This document shows positions 32,905 through 43,592 of a DNA stretch of 64,000 nucleotides, one piece after another. Source of the DNA: Prorocentrum cordatum. Lineage: Eukaryota; Sar; Dinophyceae; Prorocentrales; Prorocentraceae. The notes under the pieces were generated by a model, which did not search any database, had not been told where the DNA came from, and saw only the letters and a program-made list of their open reading frames with translations. The stretch is from positions 1 to 64,000 of the forward strand of contig CAUYUJ010020240.1 in assembly GCA_963575745.1 (NCBI GenBank), written 5' to 3'. Made by a program: the position numbers and the translations under genes. The first letter of the stretch is position 1. Each line of letters opens with the position of its first letter.

Positions 32905-34321
32905 GCGCGCCAGGTGAGCCAAGCGCGCCAGGTGCGCCAGGTGCGCCAGGTGCGCCAGGTGCGCCTGGTGCGCTAGGTGCGCCAGGTGCGCCACGCGCGC
33001 CAGGTGCGCCAGGCGCGCCAGGCGCACCAGGTGCGCCAGACGCGCCAGGCGCGCCAGGTGTGCGCCAGGTGTGCGCCCTGTGTGCCAGGTGCGCCAGAAA
33101 GCGCCCAGCGCGCCAGGTGTGCCAGGTGCAACGACTGCGCCAGGTGCGCCAGGTGCGCGCCACGCGCGACAGGCGCGCCAGGTGCGCCAGGTGCGCCACT
33201 GGCGCCAGGCGCGCCAGGTGCGCCAGGTGTGCGCCAGGTGCGCCAGGCGCGCCAGGCGCGCCAGGTGCGCCAGGTGCGCCAGGCGCGCCAAGTGAGCCAG
33301 GTGCGCCAGGTGTGCGCCAGGTGTGCGCCAGGTGCGCCTAGCGCGCCAGGTGCGCCAGGTGCGCCAGGCGCGCCAAGTGAGCCAGGTGCGCCAGGTGCGC
33401 CAGATGCGCAAGGTGCGCCAGGTGCGCCAGGTGTGCGCCAGGTGCGCGCCAGGCGCGCCAGATGCGCCAGTTGCGCCAGGCGCGCCAGTTGCGCCAGGCG
33501 CGCCAGGCGCGCCAGGTGCGCCAGGTGCGCCACGTGCGCCCAGCGCGCCAGGTGCACCAGGTGCGCGCCAGGTGCCCCCAGCGCGCCAGGTGCGCCAGAT
33601 GCGCCCCGCGCGTCAGGTGCGCGCCAGGTGCGCGCCAGTTGCGCGCGCGCCAGGTGCGCCAGGTGCGCCAGGCGTGCGCCACGCGTGCGCCAGGTGCGCG
33701 CCAGGTGCGCCAGGTGCGCCAGGCGCGCCAGTTGCGCCAGGCGTGCCAGGCGCGCGCCAGGTGCGCCAGGTGCGCCAAGTGTGCGCCAGGTACGCGCCAG
33801 GCGCGCCAGGTGCGCCAGGTGCGCCAGTTGCGCCAGGCGCGCCAAGTAAGCCAGGTGCGCCAGGTGTGCGCCACGTGCGCCAGGTGCGTCAGGTGCGACA
33901 GGCGCGCCAGGTGCGCCCAGCGCGCCAGGTGCGCCAGGTGCGCCAGATGCACCAGGTGTGCCAGGTGTGCGCAAGGTGTGCGCAAGGTGCGCGCCAGTTG
34001 CGCCATGCGCGCCAGGCGCGCCAGGCGCGCCAGGTGCGTCAGGTGCGCCAGGTGCGCCAGGTGCGCCAGGTGCGCCCAGCGCGCCAGGTGCGCCAGGTGC
34101 GCGCCAGGTGCGAACAGCGCGCCAGGTGCGTCAGGTGCACCCAGCGCGCCAGGTGCGCGCCAGGTGCGCCAGGTGCGACAGGTGCGACAGGTGCGCCAGG
34201 TGCGCCAGGTGCGTCAGGTGCGCCAGGTGCGCGACAGGTGCGCCCAACGCGCCAGGTGCGCCAGGTGCGCCCAGCGCACCAGGTGCGCGCCAGGTGCGCC
34301 AGGTGCGCGCCAGGTGCGCCA
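32905..34321. repeat. 9-bp minisatellite GCGCCAGGT, 1.4 kb
   Basis: About 150 copies of GCGCCAGGT with variants (GCGCCAGGC, GTGCGCCAG shifts). It lies within a 102-bp-type unit: a partial unit (GGACGTACCTCCGCTGAGCC) precedes it and full units follow. Long frames on both strands, including collagen-like Gly-Ala-Pro, follow from the 9-bp period. Confidence 0.95.
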
Positions 34322-34322
34322 A

Positions 34323-34833
34323 GGGGACAGGGAGGCCTCAAAGTGGTTTGCGTAAGACGTACCGCCGCTGGGCTTCCCAGGAGCCCACGAAAGTGGCGAC
34401 GGTTGCGCAGATCGCAGCCCTGCAGGGGACAGGGAGGCCTCAAAGTGGCCTGCGTAAAACGTACGTCCGCTGGGCCTCCCAGGAACCCACGAAGGTGGCG
34501 ACAGTTGCGCAGATCGCAGCCCCGCAGGGGACAGGGAGGCCTCACAGTGGTCTGCGTAAGACGTACGTCCGCTGGGCTTCCCAGGAGCCCACGACAGTGG
34601 CGACAGTTGCGCAGATCGCAGCCCCCCCAGGGGACAGGGAGGCCTCAAAGTGGTTTGCGTAAGACGTACCTCCGCTGAGCCTCCCAGGAACCCACGAAAG
34701 TGGCGACAGTTGCGCAGATCGCAGCCCCGCAGGGGACAGGGAGGCTTGAACATGGTCGGCGTAAGACGTACCTCCGCTGGGCCTCCCAGGAACCCACGAA
34801 AGTGGCGACAGTTGCGCAGATCGCAGCCCCGCA
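34323..34833. repeat. 102-bp satellite, five units (second family)
   Basis: GGGGACAGGGAGGCCT recurs at 34323, 34425, 34527, 34630 and 34732. The unit includes GTAAGACGTACCTCCGCTGG and CGAAAGTGGCGACAGTTGCG. The second half matches the 18147-19341 monomer; the first half differs. Confidence 0.94.
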
Positions 34834-35074
34834 GGGCACCGCGAACACAGGAGAGAAGAAGGAGGAGAGGGCGGGAGGTGGATACCACAGCGCTCTATTC
34901 AAAACGAGTACCCAACACAGGGAGGGTTGGGAATGATGGAATCCCTAATATTGGCATCGTGACGAGGCGATGCCCAGCATAGGGATAGGGATATGTTCCA
35001 GGCTGGTAAGCAGGGTGCCCTGGGTGTCCTCGCCTCTGCGCCCCGTCCTTGGCCCTCTTCACCGGTCGCCCGGA

Positions 35075-35272
35075 GGAGGAGGAGGAGGAGGAGGAGGAGG
35101 AGGAGGAGGAGGAGGAGGAGGAGGAGGAGGAGGAGGAGGAGGCGGAGGAGGAGGAGGAGGAGGAGGAGGAGGAGGAGGAGGAGGAGGAGGAGGAGGAGGA
35201 GAGGAGGAGGAGGAGGGAGGGAGGGAGGGAGGGGGGAGGGAGGGAGGGAGGGAGGGAGGGAGGGAGGGAGGC
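35075..35272. repeat. GGA microsatellite passing into GGGA
   Basis: GGA repeats to about 35215, then GGGA/GGGAGG repeats to 35272. Confidence 0.95.
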
Positions 35273-35444
35273 CGCGCGCCAAGAGGTCGCCCCTGTCCAG
35301 GGGGCCACTCCTGCGCGCAGCCGAGCGAGGGCCTCCTTCTCGGCCTCGGTCGCCCGCGGGGGCGCGAAGAGCAGCGGCACCGTGACGGGCACGCCTCGGC
35401 GCCACCGCAGCATACTACGTACGCCAGATTCAGGAGAGGAAAAA

Positions 35445-35600
35445 ACACACAGACACCATTAATCCTCGATCCCTCAGACAATATATGGGAAAAATATGGG
35501 AAGGGGGGGGAAGACAGAAGCCCAGGAAATATGGGAAAATTTGGGGAATAGTGTTATTCGTGTGTATTTATTTGTGTGCACTGGGGCCCTTTCAGGCATA
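35445..35600 (+). repeat. AATATGGG dispersed repeat, copy 2
   Basis: ACACACAGACACCATTAATC, AATATATGGGAAAAATATGG and TTTATTTGTGTGCACTGGGG parallel the copies at 22547 and 55711. Confidence 0.75.
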
Positions 35601-35770
35601 CTTGTGCCAGATGTGCGTCACACACCCAGGGGCGACGCGCGCGCCTTGACATCTCATAGCAGATGCGTCGTGGCGGGCGCTTTCTGGCCACACCATTCGC
35701 ACAGCGATGTGCCACAAGACCGTTCTACTATATGCTCGGGTTGGGCGCGCGCCTCCAGGGAGGACATACG

Positions 35771-36045
35771 GTACTACAACCCTCGTCAAAAATTAACCTC
35801 AAAACTGTCTGACGTGGTTGAACTGCTTGTCGGAAGATCTGGGGCCGAGTATCGATGAGTGCGGGGTACTTGCATGCGCCGCCCCTCCAATGTCGGTCGA
35901 CGTCAAACTTTCGAGTCAACTTCGGTCAGACTATCTTTGCCCTCGCCCCGACATTGAAGGGGCGGCGTGTCGACATTGAGGGGCGCGCCGAAATCGAAAT
36001 GACGTTCCAGCAACTGTTGAGATTAATTTTGACGAGGGTAGTAGC
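35771..36045. mobile_element. 275-bp inverted-repeat element
   Basis: Left arm GTACTACAACCCTCGTCAAA and AATTAACCTCAAAACTG. Right arm, inverted, GCTACTACCCTCGTCAAAAT and TAATCTCAACAGTTG. Arms are about 35 bp and imperfect. No target duplication is clear. Confidence 0.65.
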
Positions 36046-37763
36046 ATGTCCATGTGCGTCCCAACTCGCTCTCGCGTACTCTGGACAGTTGCCGAAGCTT
36101 GCCGCTTTAGGGCCTCCCTCTGGCCCCGCAGCGTTTTGCCCACGTCGGGAAGGACTCCCTGTCGCCGGGTCGCTGGTCTCAGAGTGCCCGTTCGTGGGGT
36201 CCCGCTGCTGGAAGGCCGCTGAGAGGGTGGCCGCGCCTCGAGCCCCGCACCGCGAGGCTGCTGCCAGCGCGGGGACGCTCCAGGGTGCCACACTCGCGGG
36301 CGGCCTCGGGGCGCAGAGGCGAGCGCGTGATGCGCGCGGGTCGGGCGGCGGGGGGGGGGCGTCCAGGGTCACCCGCGGGGGCGCGGAGACAAGCGCGCCT
36401 CGCGCGCCTCAGGTTTCGAGGCTCGGGGTCTTCAAGCGTCTTCGGGGGCTCTCGGCGGCTTTTCAGCCTCGGGATGCTCTCCGGCAGCTGCGCCTCGCCG
36501 AGAGCGTTCCGGGGGGTGCGCGGATCGTCCCCAACGACCGCGGGAGAGCTGAGTTGTGACCCCGAGAGCGAAAGGGGTATGGTTAATTATGGAGGAGGAC
36601 AGGCTCTGGGGGAGACGCATCGCCCCCCCGATAGTCGCCCGTTCTTCGCGGAGGAGCGCCCGATGGCCTGGCTCCGCCCAGGACCCTGCGGATTCGCTAT
36701 CGAGGTCTTGTCGCCGCTCTCTCCGGCAAGGGCACATCGCCGAGAGAGCGGCGACAGGTCCCCGATGGCGAATATTCGCGACACATCGCCGGCGACACAT
36801 CGCCGACGTGTCGCTGGTTCCAGGAACATGTCAGCAGGGACCGACCGTCATAGTATTCCGATAGGCCTACCACCAAAGTTTCTTTGAACCCAAAAATGTT
36901 ATAAGAACAGAAAGAAGGTTCTTAGAATCTAAAGCCGATGTGTTAAAACCAAGACTGCTTCAGCCAGAAAGGTTCTAAGAACACTTCCTGCAAACCAAAG
37001 TGTTGTTAGAATCCTCTATGGTGGGCTTGTAGGCAAGCGGGGACGCTTCGCCACTGCTCGAAGCATGTTCCTGGCCCCCCCCCCCGAGCAGGTCGCCCCC
37101 TGGTGTTCCCCCTCGGCGCCGCGGTCTGGGCCAGAGCAGCCGCCCTCGATAGAGGGGTCGGCGCCAGGGCGCGGAGATAGTCTTACGTCGGGCATGTGCC
37201 GCTAGATGAGGATTTTTTGAAAGTAGTCCAAAAAAGGTCAGGGGACGATTCTTCTTTTTTGGGGGGGGCATGATCGAATACTGTCTGACAATTTCATACT
37301 CACGCGTCCAAGGTCTGCCTGTCGGAGGACATGCCCGACCTAAAGATAGTCGCGCATCGCGGGGCGCGAGGCGCGAGGTTGGGTGACTTAGTACTGCATG
37401 CAGCTGGCTGCGGCCCGCCACTGGGCGCTTTCCTGAACAATGGGCGCCTCGTTCGCCGGGACAACCGGCCCGGCTGTGTGAGTCAGGTGGCCGCAGATGT
37501 GTTAAGCGGTGTCTGAGTTAAACGCGGGCTGGAAAAACCTGGCGTTTGTTTGGCAGTTTGCTCTGTTGTTACATGCGTTGTGATCAGAACAAGGGGTCGT
37601 CCATAGCAGCATCAGTTTAGAACACGTGTCGTAAAAGGGCGCGGGGCGCTTTTATGTCCCAGTGCGGCCGGGAAAGACACGCCATACAGACCCGCCCCCG
37701 CTTTTCAGCGCACGCCTCTTTGGACACGCCCCGCGTCCCCAACTGAGTTGGATCGCCGACCCC

Positions 37764-37769
<6 letters not shown>
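36046..37769. other. No recognised gene; short palindromic repeats
   Basis: 36745-36815 has iterated ACACATCGCCG phrases. 36915-37000 has GGTTCTTAGAA / GGTTCTAAGAA inverted words. Overlapping frames in GC-rich parts are not convincing. Confidence 0.45.
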
Positions 37770-37801
<32 letters not shown>

Positions 37802-37970
37802 GGAGGAGGAGGAGGAGGAGGAGACACTGGAGGAAAAGGAGGCGGAGGAGCAGGAGGACGAGGAGGAGGAGGAGGAGGGGGAGGATGAGAAGGAGGCGGG
37901 GGAGGTGGAGGAAGAGGAGGAGGAGGAGGAGGAGGAGGAGGGCAAGGAGGATGAGGAGGAGAAAGATGGA
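37770..37970. repeat. TC dinucleotide followed by GGA microsatellite
   Basis: TC repeats at 37768-37798 switch to GGA repeats with GAA/GCA interruptions to 37970. Confidence 0.95.
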
Positions 37971-38111
37971 GGAGCGCGCCGCGCGGAGCTCTCAGGACGT
38001 GGCGGCGGTAAGGAGCAAGACCAGCCGCTGGCCAGCCTGAGGCAGGCCCGGGCGCCTCCCTCGACTGGGCCTCCAGCGCGCAGGGCAAGCAATAGAAGAA
38101 GAAGAAACGCC

Positions 38112-38274
38112 ATAAACATAAACTCTTGGCGCTCCGCGCGGATTTCTCGGATCCGCGCTGGGCCCCCTTGGCGGCGCCTCCGGCGCCGCCCCTGGCGCGC
38201 GCTACGCGCGCCAGGGAGGGGAGCACAGCGCAGATCCAAGAAGTCCGCGCGGAGCGCCAAAAGTTCATGTTTAT
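38112..38274. mobile_element. 163-bp foldback element with ATAAACAT ends
   Basis: The left arm ATAAACATAAACTC then TTGGCGCTCCGCGCGGAT is repeated inverted at 38237-38274 with few mismatches. The centre is itself palindromic (GGCGCCTCCGGCGCCGC). A half copy lies at 30838. Confidence 0.75.
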
Positions 38275-38542
38275 CATTTTTTCTTCGAAGCAAGCCAGTG
38301 CCTGCCGCGAGTGAAGCTCGAGCAGCGTCGGCACCCCCTCGTCCGAATCGTAGCAGGAAGCGGCGTCTGCCTGACGGCAGGCGCTACCGGTCCAGCAGAG
38401 GGCTGGCGCCACTCTGTTGGTTCCAGACCGTTCCTTCTGCTGGGCAGTCACAGCAGTCGGTGCCCCCGTGGCCGCTGCATACGGCGTCTCGCTCTCTCTG
38501 TCTCCTTTTTCCCTTTTCTGGCATATATATATATATATATAC

Positions 38543-38584
38543 ACTAGAACCACGCGCGCGCTACGCGCGCGCTTAGGTTCTAGT
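38543..38584. repeat. 42-bp hairpin with two CGCGCGCG runs after a TA tract
   Basis: ACTAGAACC and GGTTCTAGT pair as outer stem; two CGCGCGCG runs pair inside. A TA tract (38524-38540) precedes. Alternating CG is Z-DNA-prone. Confidence 0.75.
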
Positions 38585-39052
38585 ACACGTTTGAGGCACC
38601 GTCGGCGGGCAATTTGTGGACTCCATGACGCTTGTGTGCTATGGGTCGCAGGCCCGCTCGTCGGATGTTGTGTGTACTCTGCGGGGATCATATATTCTCC
38701 TATCCAGGTCCTGCTTTGTGGCACTTAGTGGCTTTTAGTGGCTCTCAGTGACTCCTCCTCCGCGCGCCGTCGATGTACACAAGCACGCCGTTACGCTCTG
38801 CGCCCCTCAACCCCAGCCACTCGCGCGGGGCCAGCGGACGTGAAGCCGAATGCTGGAGAGCTATACTACTTGCGCCTTCTCCTCCTGCTCGTGACTGGAA
38901 AGGACGCCACGTCATGGATGGCCCTGAAGCGCCACCCCCATCATGTTCCCGGACCGCCTTAAGGGAACATGATGGGGGCGACCTCCTGAGAGCCTCCAGT
39001 GGGCCTCTTGGGGGCCTCTCGGAGGCCTGTGGGGCTCTCCTGGAGGCGTCTT

Positions 39053-40953
39053 TTTTTTCTCTTCTTTTTTTGGGGGGGGTGGGGGGTGGGGGGGGCAAGT
39101 GGGGGCAGCATGACATCCAACGGTCACTAAACTTGACGGGAAAAGCCAACCACGCTCAAGCCTGGATGAAGATCAATTGCGAAAGCGAACGCCAATCAGC
39201 AACATGGGATACAAAATTTGCAATAGAGAGGTGATCCATCTGCGAGTCACACGCGAGATGCCATTAGTGAGGAACCACTTGACTCCAAGGAATGAGTGTA
39301 CCACCAACTTTGACGCGCGTGTCCGAGAACTGGGCTTCGTAATCGGCGGAGAACCACTTCAACCACACGGACTGAAGAGCGATGTGGCACCCGTAGCAGG
39401 CATCATAGATATGGAAGTTGGTGTAGAAGATCCTCGCCTTCTTGAACAATATTGAGCATGCACGCCTGACCGAGACGAGATCTTCTGCATCAGGGAGGCA
39501 AACTGGCCTGCAGTGCGGTGTGACTTTTGCACAAACGATACAGTGCGGGGCAGGAAGCATCCTGGCGGTTGGTGGGGCCAAAATGATTCACATACACACA
39601 ACATGACCGAAAGGACATAGGCACTATTAGAATCGTAAGAAACTCGGCACTCAATATCCCCACAAACTCCGAGCCTCGGAGGGAACACAAGTGGGACCAT
39701 TAGGGACATGACAACAAAGACGTGTGTCATCTCATGTCCGTGGCGGCTTTCATAGCAGCAGCATTGTTCAAGCATTCCGTACACACGTCGACGTCGCAGG
39801 ATGCGCATACCAAGAAGCTCTCATGTGCATTGATGTCCTGACCACAGTAGTCGCAGCAATGTTTTCCCGATCTATGAGAGGTGTGCTCACGAAGCCCATG
39901 CAGCGCGGGACAATTGAAATGGAAGGTTTTCTCGCACAGGAGCACTCTGTCTTCTGCGGCATGCATATCAACTGACGAATCTACACTCCGGCCCTCATGA
40001 ACACTTGGGTTCTGAGGGGCAACCCTTGTAGACAACACTACAAGCCTATTTCTAAGTTCTACAATCATATTCCATAGGGTTGTCGGTGATGATGAACTGG
40101 ATCATGCCGGTGGGGTCATTGCTTAGGCTTGGCTTGAGGTAGTTCGCAAGGGAGAGCAACCAGCTGTCACACTGAGCCTTGCGACCCGCACTCATAGACG
40201 CGTACGCGTCCAGGTAGTGTTTCACTTCATCCGTTGCCAGCATGGTCGAGCCGCCAGAGCCATCCTCAGGCATCGAGGGGACAACATCCGCCGCCGAGCC
40301 CTGGAGGACCGCTGCGCGATGCTGGGACAGGTAGTCCTCGCCAAGATGGGAGTCGGACGTGCGAGTCAGAGAAAGGGAACACTCCGTACTCGCCGCCACA
40401 TCAATATCATGATGAGGTATGGGGTCAGACAGCTCTTCCTCGGTACTGCTCAGCTGCATACATGTGGCGGTGGGGTCGGTGATCTCCCCCTCAGACGAAT
40501 CAATCGGCGAGGGAGCCATTTCCTCATCACAGACGTCGCCAGTCTCCTGCTGAGGGAGCGTTGGGGAGATGGCAGTGATCTGAGACAAGAGGGAGGACCA
40601 TTTAGGGTGGGCGGCAGCATTCCTCTTGCGATTCAAGGGCCCGAGCCGATTAGATAGAGCGTGGTGTCTTCCATTACGGAGACGTAGCTTCGCATCTTGA
40701 ATCCGAGAGCAACCAAGCGATTTCAGAATAGCCTCTTGAAAGACAAGAGGCTCCTCTTCTGCCTGGCGGTCCGTATTAGCACTGAATTGAATGATGGCCG
40801 CTCGGATGGCAAAGCGGCGGTCGCTGGCGCATAGCGACGATGCGGCAATGGAGTCAAGAACACCAGACAGCTCCATACCGAGAAAGAACGAGTGCAGAAA
40901 GCAATTGCGCCGCCGCCAGCTAGCCGAATGGCTTGGGCCAGAATGGCTACGGA
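39053..40953 (-). pseudogene. SL-tagged processed retrogene with 22-bp target duplication
   Basis: A reverse-transcribed, trans-spliced mRNA. The 5' end is a degenerate SL (40953-40932). The 3' end is an A-rich tail (39071-39053, minus strand). It is flanked by identical 22-bp sequences starting GGGGCTCTCCTGGAGGCG at 39031-39052 and 40954-40975. Coding-like parts: 40876-40052 (274 residues from MELSGVLDS, polar, function unknown); 40068-39727 in another frame with a ZZ/C1-like zinc-binding motif (HCCDYCG, then CASCDVDVCTEC); 39581-39264 in a third frame with HCIVC and CYGC. The overlapping, shifted frames indicate decay, as introns are not expected in a copied mRNA. GC is lower than the surrounding repeats. 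The parent gene is not in the window. Confidence 0.88.
40921..40953 (-). other. Degenerate spliced leader with a second partial SL
   Basis: T, CCGTAGCCATTCTGGCCC, AAG has two changes from the SL. It is followed by CCATTCGGCTA, resembling the start of the post-TAG part of an older SL. The first SL base abuts the target duplication, so the copy reaches the mRNA 5' end. Confidence 0.8.
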
Positions 40954-41374
40954 GGGGCTCTCCTGGAGGCGTCTTGGGGCGCCTCAGGGCCATTTTGGGC
41001 ATCTTGGGGGTCTCTGGGGGCCTTCGGGGAGGCTCTTGGGGGCCTCTTTGGGGCCTCTTGGGGCCTCGCGGGGCTTTCTTGGGGACCGCTGGGCTCGCTT
41101 AGGCAGTCTTGAAGCCCTGTCGGGGCTTTCCTGGAACCGTCTTGGGCGGCTCCTGGGCCATCTTGGGGCTCTCCTGGGCCGTTTTGGGACGATTTGGGGG
41201 GTCTCTTGGGCCGTCTTGGGGCGGTCTGGGGGGCCTCTTCGGCCGTCTTGGAGCGGTTTGGGGAGACTCTTGGGCGGCCTTGGCGTCGGAACCCCGAAAA
41301 AGCGAGAAGGCCACAAATTTTGGAAACAAAACAATAAAATCCACGATTTTGGCTTGTCGGGGCTCTCTTGGGAG

Positions 41375-41415
<41 letters not shown>

Positions 41416-41915
41416 GTGTATATATATACACAGAAACATACGTAAGACATGTAGGATTGTGTACGCAGGAGAAGGACAAGCTATAGAAACATACGTACGT
41501 CGTCCAAGGCGCCTCGGAAGGCGCCTCGGAAGGCGCAGAATACTCCTCCAAGGCGCGGAATCATGTTCCCGGACCGCCTTCCGGGAACATGATGGGGACG
41601 ACCTCCTGAGGGCCTCCAGTGGGCCTCTTGGGCATCTTGGGGGCCTCTCGGGGGCCTCCGAGGGGAGGCTCTTGGGGGCCTCTGTGGGGCCTCTCGGGGC
41701 CTCGCGGGGTCCTCTTGGGGCCCGCTGGGCTCGCTTAGGCAGTCTTGAAGCCCTGTCGGGGCCTTCCTGGAAGCGTCTTGGGCGGCTCCTGGGCCATCTT
41801 GGGGCTCTCCTGGGCCGTCTTGGGACGATTTTGGGGGTCTCTTGGGCCGTCTTGGGGCGGTCTTGGGGGCCTCTTCGGCCGTCTTGGAGCGGTTTTGGGA
41901 GACTCTTGGGCGGTT

Positions 41916-41954
<39 letters not shown>

Positions 41955-42028
41955 GTACATATATACATATATATATATAGTGGTGTGTATATGTATGTGC
42001 ATATATGTATACATGTATGTGTATGCAC

Positions 42029-42063
<35 letters not shown>

Positions 42064-42125
42064 CACATACATACACAAAAGGTGTGTAAATATACATATG
42101 TATACATATATGTACACACACATAC

Positions 42126-42167
<42 letters not shown>

Positions 42168-43174
42168 ATGCATATATATATATACATACACGTGCATATA
42201 CATATACAAACATACGTGAGACAAGTCGGATTGTGTACGCAGGAGAAGGACAATCTATAGAAACATACGTACGTCGTCCAAGGCGCCTCGGAAGGCGCCT
42301 CGGAAAACGCAGAATACTCCTCCAAGGCGCGGAATCATGTTCCCAGACCGCCTTCCGGGAACATGACGGGGACGACCTCCTGAGGGCCTCCAGTGGGCCT
42401 CTTGGGGGCCTTTCGCGCGCTCAGGGCCATTTTTGGGCATCTTGGGGGACTCTGGGGGCCTCTGGGGGCCTCCGAGGGGAGGCTCTTGGGGGCCTCTGTG
42501 GGGCCTCTCGGGGCCTCGCGGGGCCCTCTTGGGGACCGCTGGGCTCGCTTAGGCAGTCTTGAAGCCCTGTCGGGGCTTTCCTGGAACCGTCTTGGGCGGC
42601 TCCTGGGCCATCTTGGGGCTCTCCTGGGCCGTCTTGGGACGATTTTGGGGGTCTCTTGGGCCGTCTTGGGGCGGTCTTGGGGGCCTCTTCGGCCGCCTTG
42701 TAGCGGTGTTGGGAGACTCTTGGACGGTCTTGGAGCGTCGGAACCTCGAAAAAGCGAAACGGCCAAACATTATATATATATATATATACACATACACATA
42801 TACACACATATATATATATATACATACATACATACATACATATGTATATATGTATATATGTGTGTATATATATGTGTATATATATATGTATATATACATA
42901 AATCAACGATTTTGGTTTGTCGGGGCTCTCTTGGGAGGCCTCTTGGGAGGCCTTCGGGGCCTCATGGAGCTCTCTTGGAACGTCGTCGGGCCATCCTTGC
43001 CATTCCTGAGGCTATCTACGCGCGTCTTGGAGCGCTCGCGGGCCGTCTTGGGCGTTTTCGAACTTTTCCTGGCGGTCCCAGGGCCCTCGGGGACGCTTCG
43101 GACGCTCCAGGGGGCGCCCTGCACCCCCCATGGAGATTACTGGCGCCGCCCCGGGCCGCCCCCGGGCCCTACTC

Positions 43175-43176
<2 letters not shown>

Positions 43177-43222
<46 letters not shown>

Positions 43223-43350
43223 GTATATATGTGTGTGTGTGTGAGTATGTACATTCAATGTACACGTATACCTACACTTACATCTGTGTATATATATATA
43301 TGTATATATACATATATATACATATATGTGTATATATATATATATATAGC
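43177..43350. repeat. TA/GT-rich microsatellite
   Basis: TA repeats, TATG and TGTG segments, then TA repeats again. Similar tracts end the ~780-bp units upstream. Confidence 0.9.
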
Positions 43351-43592
43351 AAAGGTCTTACGACGGGTGCCGCCAGCCCTGAAGGCGGGACCTCCCCAGG
43401 GACCCCCGCCGGGGACCCCCCTCTGGGACCCCGGGGGGGCGCGGTATGTTCGTAGATTCTGGAGTCCGGAGGTTGGAAGACTAACCTCAAGAGGTCAGGG
43501 TTTCTCACCTCGTAGGTTGGAACACTAAACCTCTGGGGGCTACTGCCTCGGAACCTTCGCAAAACGAAACAACACCAAGCACCATAGATTTC

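Larger units (their letters stand above)
32765..34931 (+). mobile_element. Satellite-carrying mobile element, copy 2
   Basis: Left end TTATCCTG then CGACGTACCCAACCC. Right end GGGAGGGTTGGG. It is inserted in an A6 tract of the 158-bp element with AA duplicated (32763-32764, 34932-34933). It carries a 9-bp array (32905-34321) and a 102-bp array (34323-34833), then the terminal CTCTATTCAAAACGAG block. It is longer than copy 1 (2167 against 1528 bp) because of its internal arrays. No protein-coding gene is seen. Confidence 0.83.
32683..35009. mobile_element. 158-bp TTACCAGCC element split by a nested insertion
   Basis: The left part (32683-32764) and right part (34932-35009) are the reverse complement of the intact copy at 1473-1630. 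Removing the insert and one AA leaves 158 bp, exactly the intact length. Ends TTACCAGCCTCGAACGTATC and ATATGTTCCAGGCTGGTAA. Confidence 0.85.
38930..43120. repeat. Tandem ~780-bp repeat units with a palindrome and TA tracts
   Basis: Three related units: the first from about 38930 to 41488 (split by the retrogene), the second about 41489-42266, the third from 42267. Shared blocks: ACGTACGTCGTCCAAGGCGC, the palindrome ATGTTCCCGGA...TCCGGGAACAT (about 41563 and 42336; altered at 38941), GGGCCTCTTGG runs, and TTGAAGCCCTGTCGGGG. TA-rich tracts end units at 41377-41410, 41937-42190 and 42768-42900. Confidence 0.85.

Noticed and set aside
32905-34321. Collagen-like Gly-Ala-Pro ORF and a Leu/Ala/His ORF across the 9-bp array
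   Set aside because: The 9-bp period keeps frames on both strands open. The apparent proteins are translations of the same minisatellite.
17917-34931. Helitron assignment for the satellite-carrying element
   Set aside because: Helitrons begin TC, end CTRR and insert between A and T without duplication. Here the ends are TTAYCCTG and GGGTTGGG with AA duplicated.
41377-43350. TATA-type promoters in the TA-rich tracts
   Set aside because: The tracts are long dinucleotide repeats at the ends of tandem units, with no gene placed to use them.
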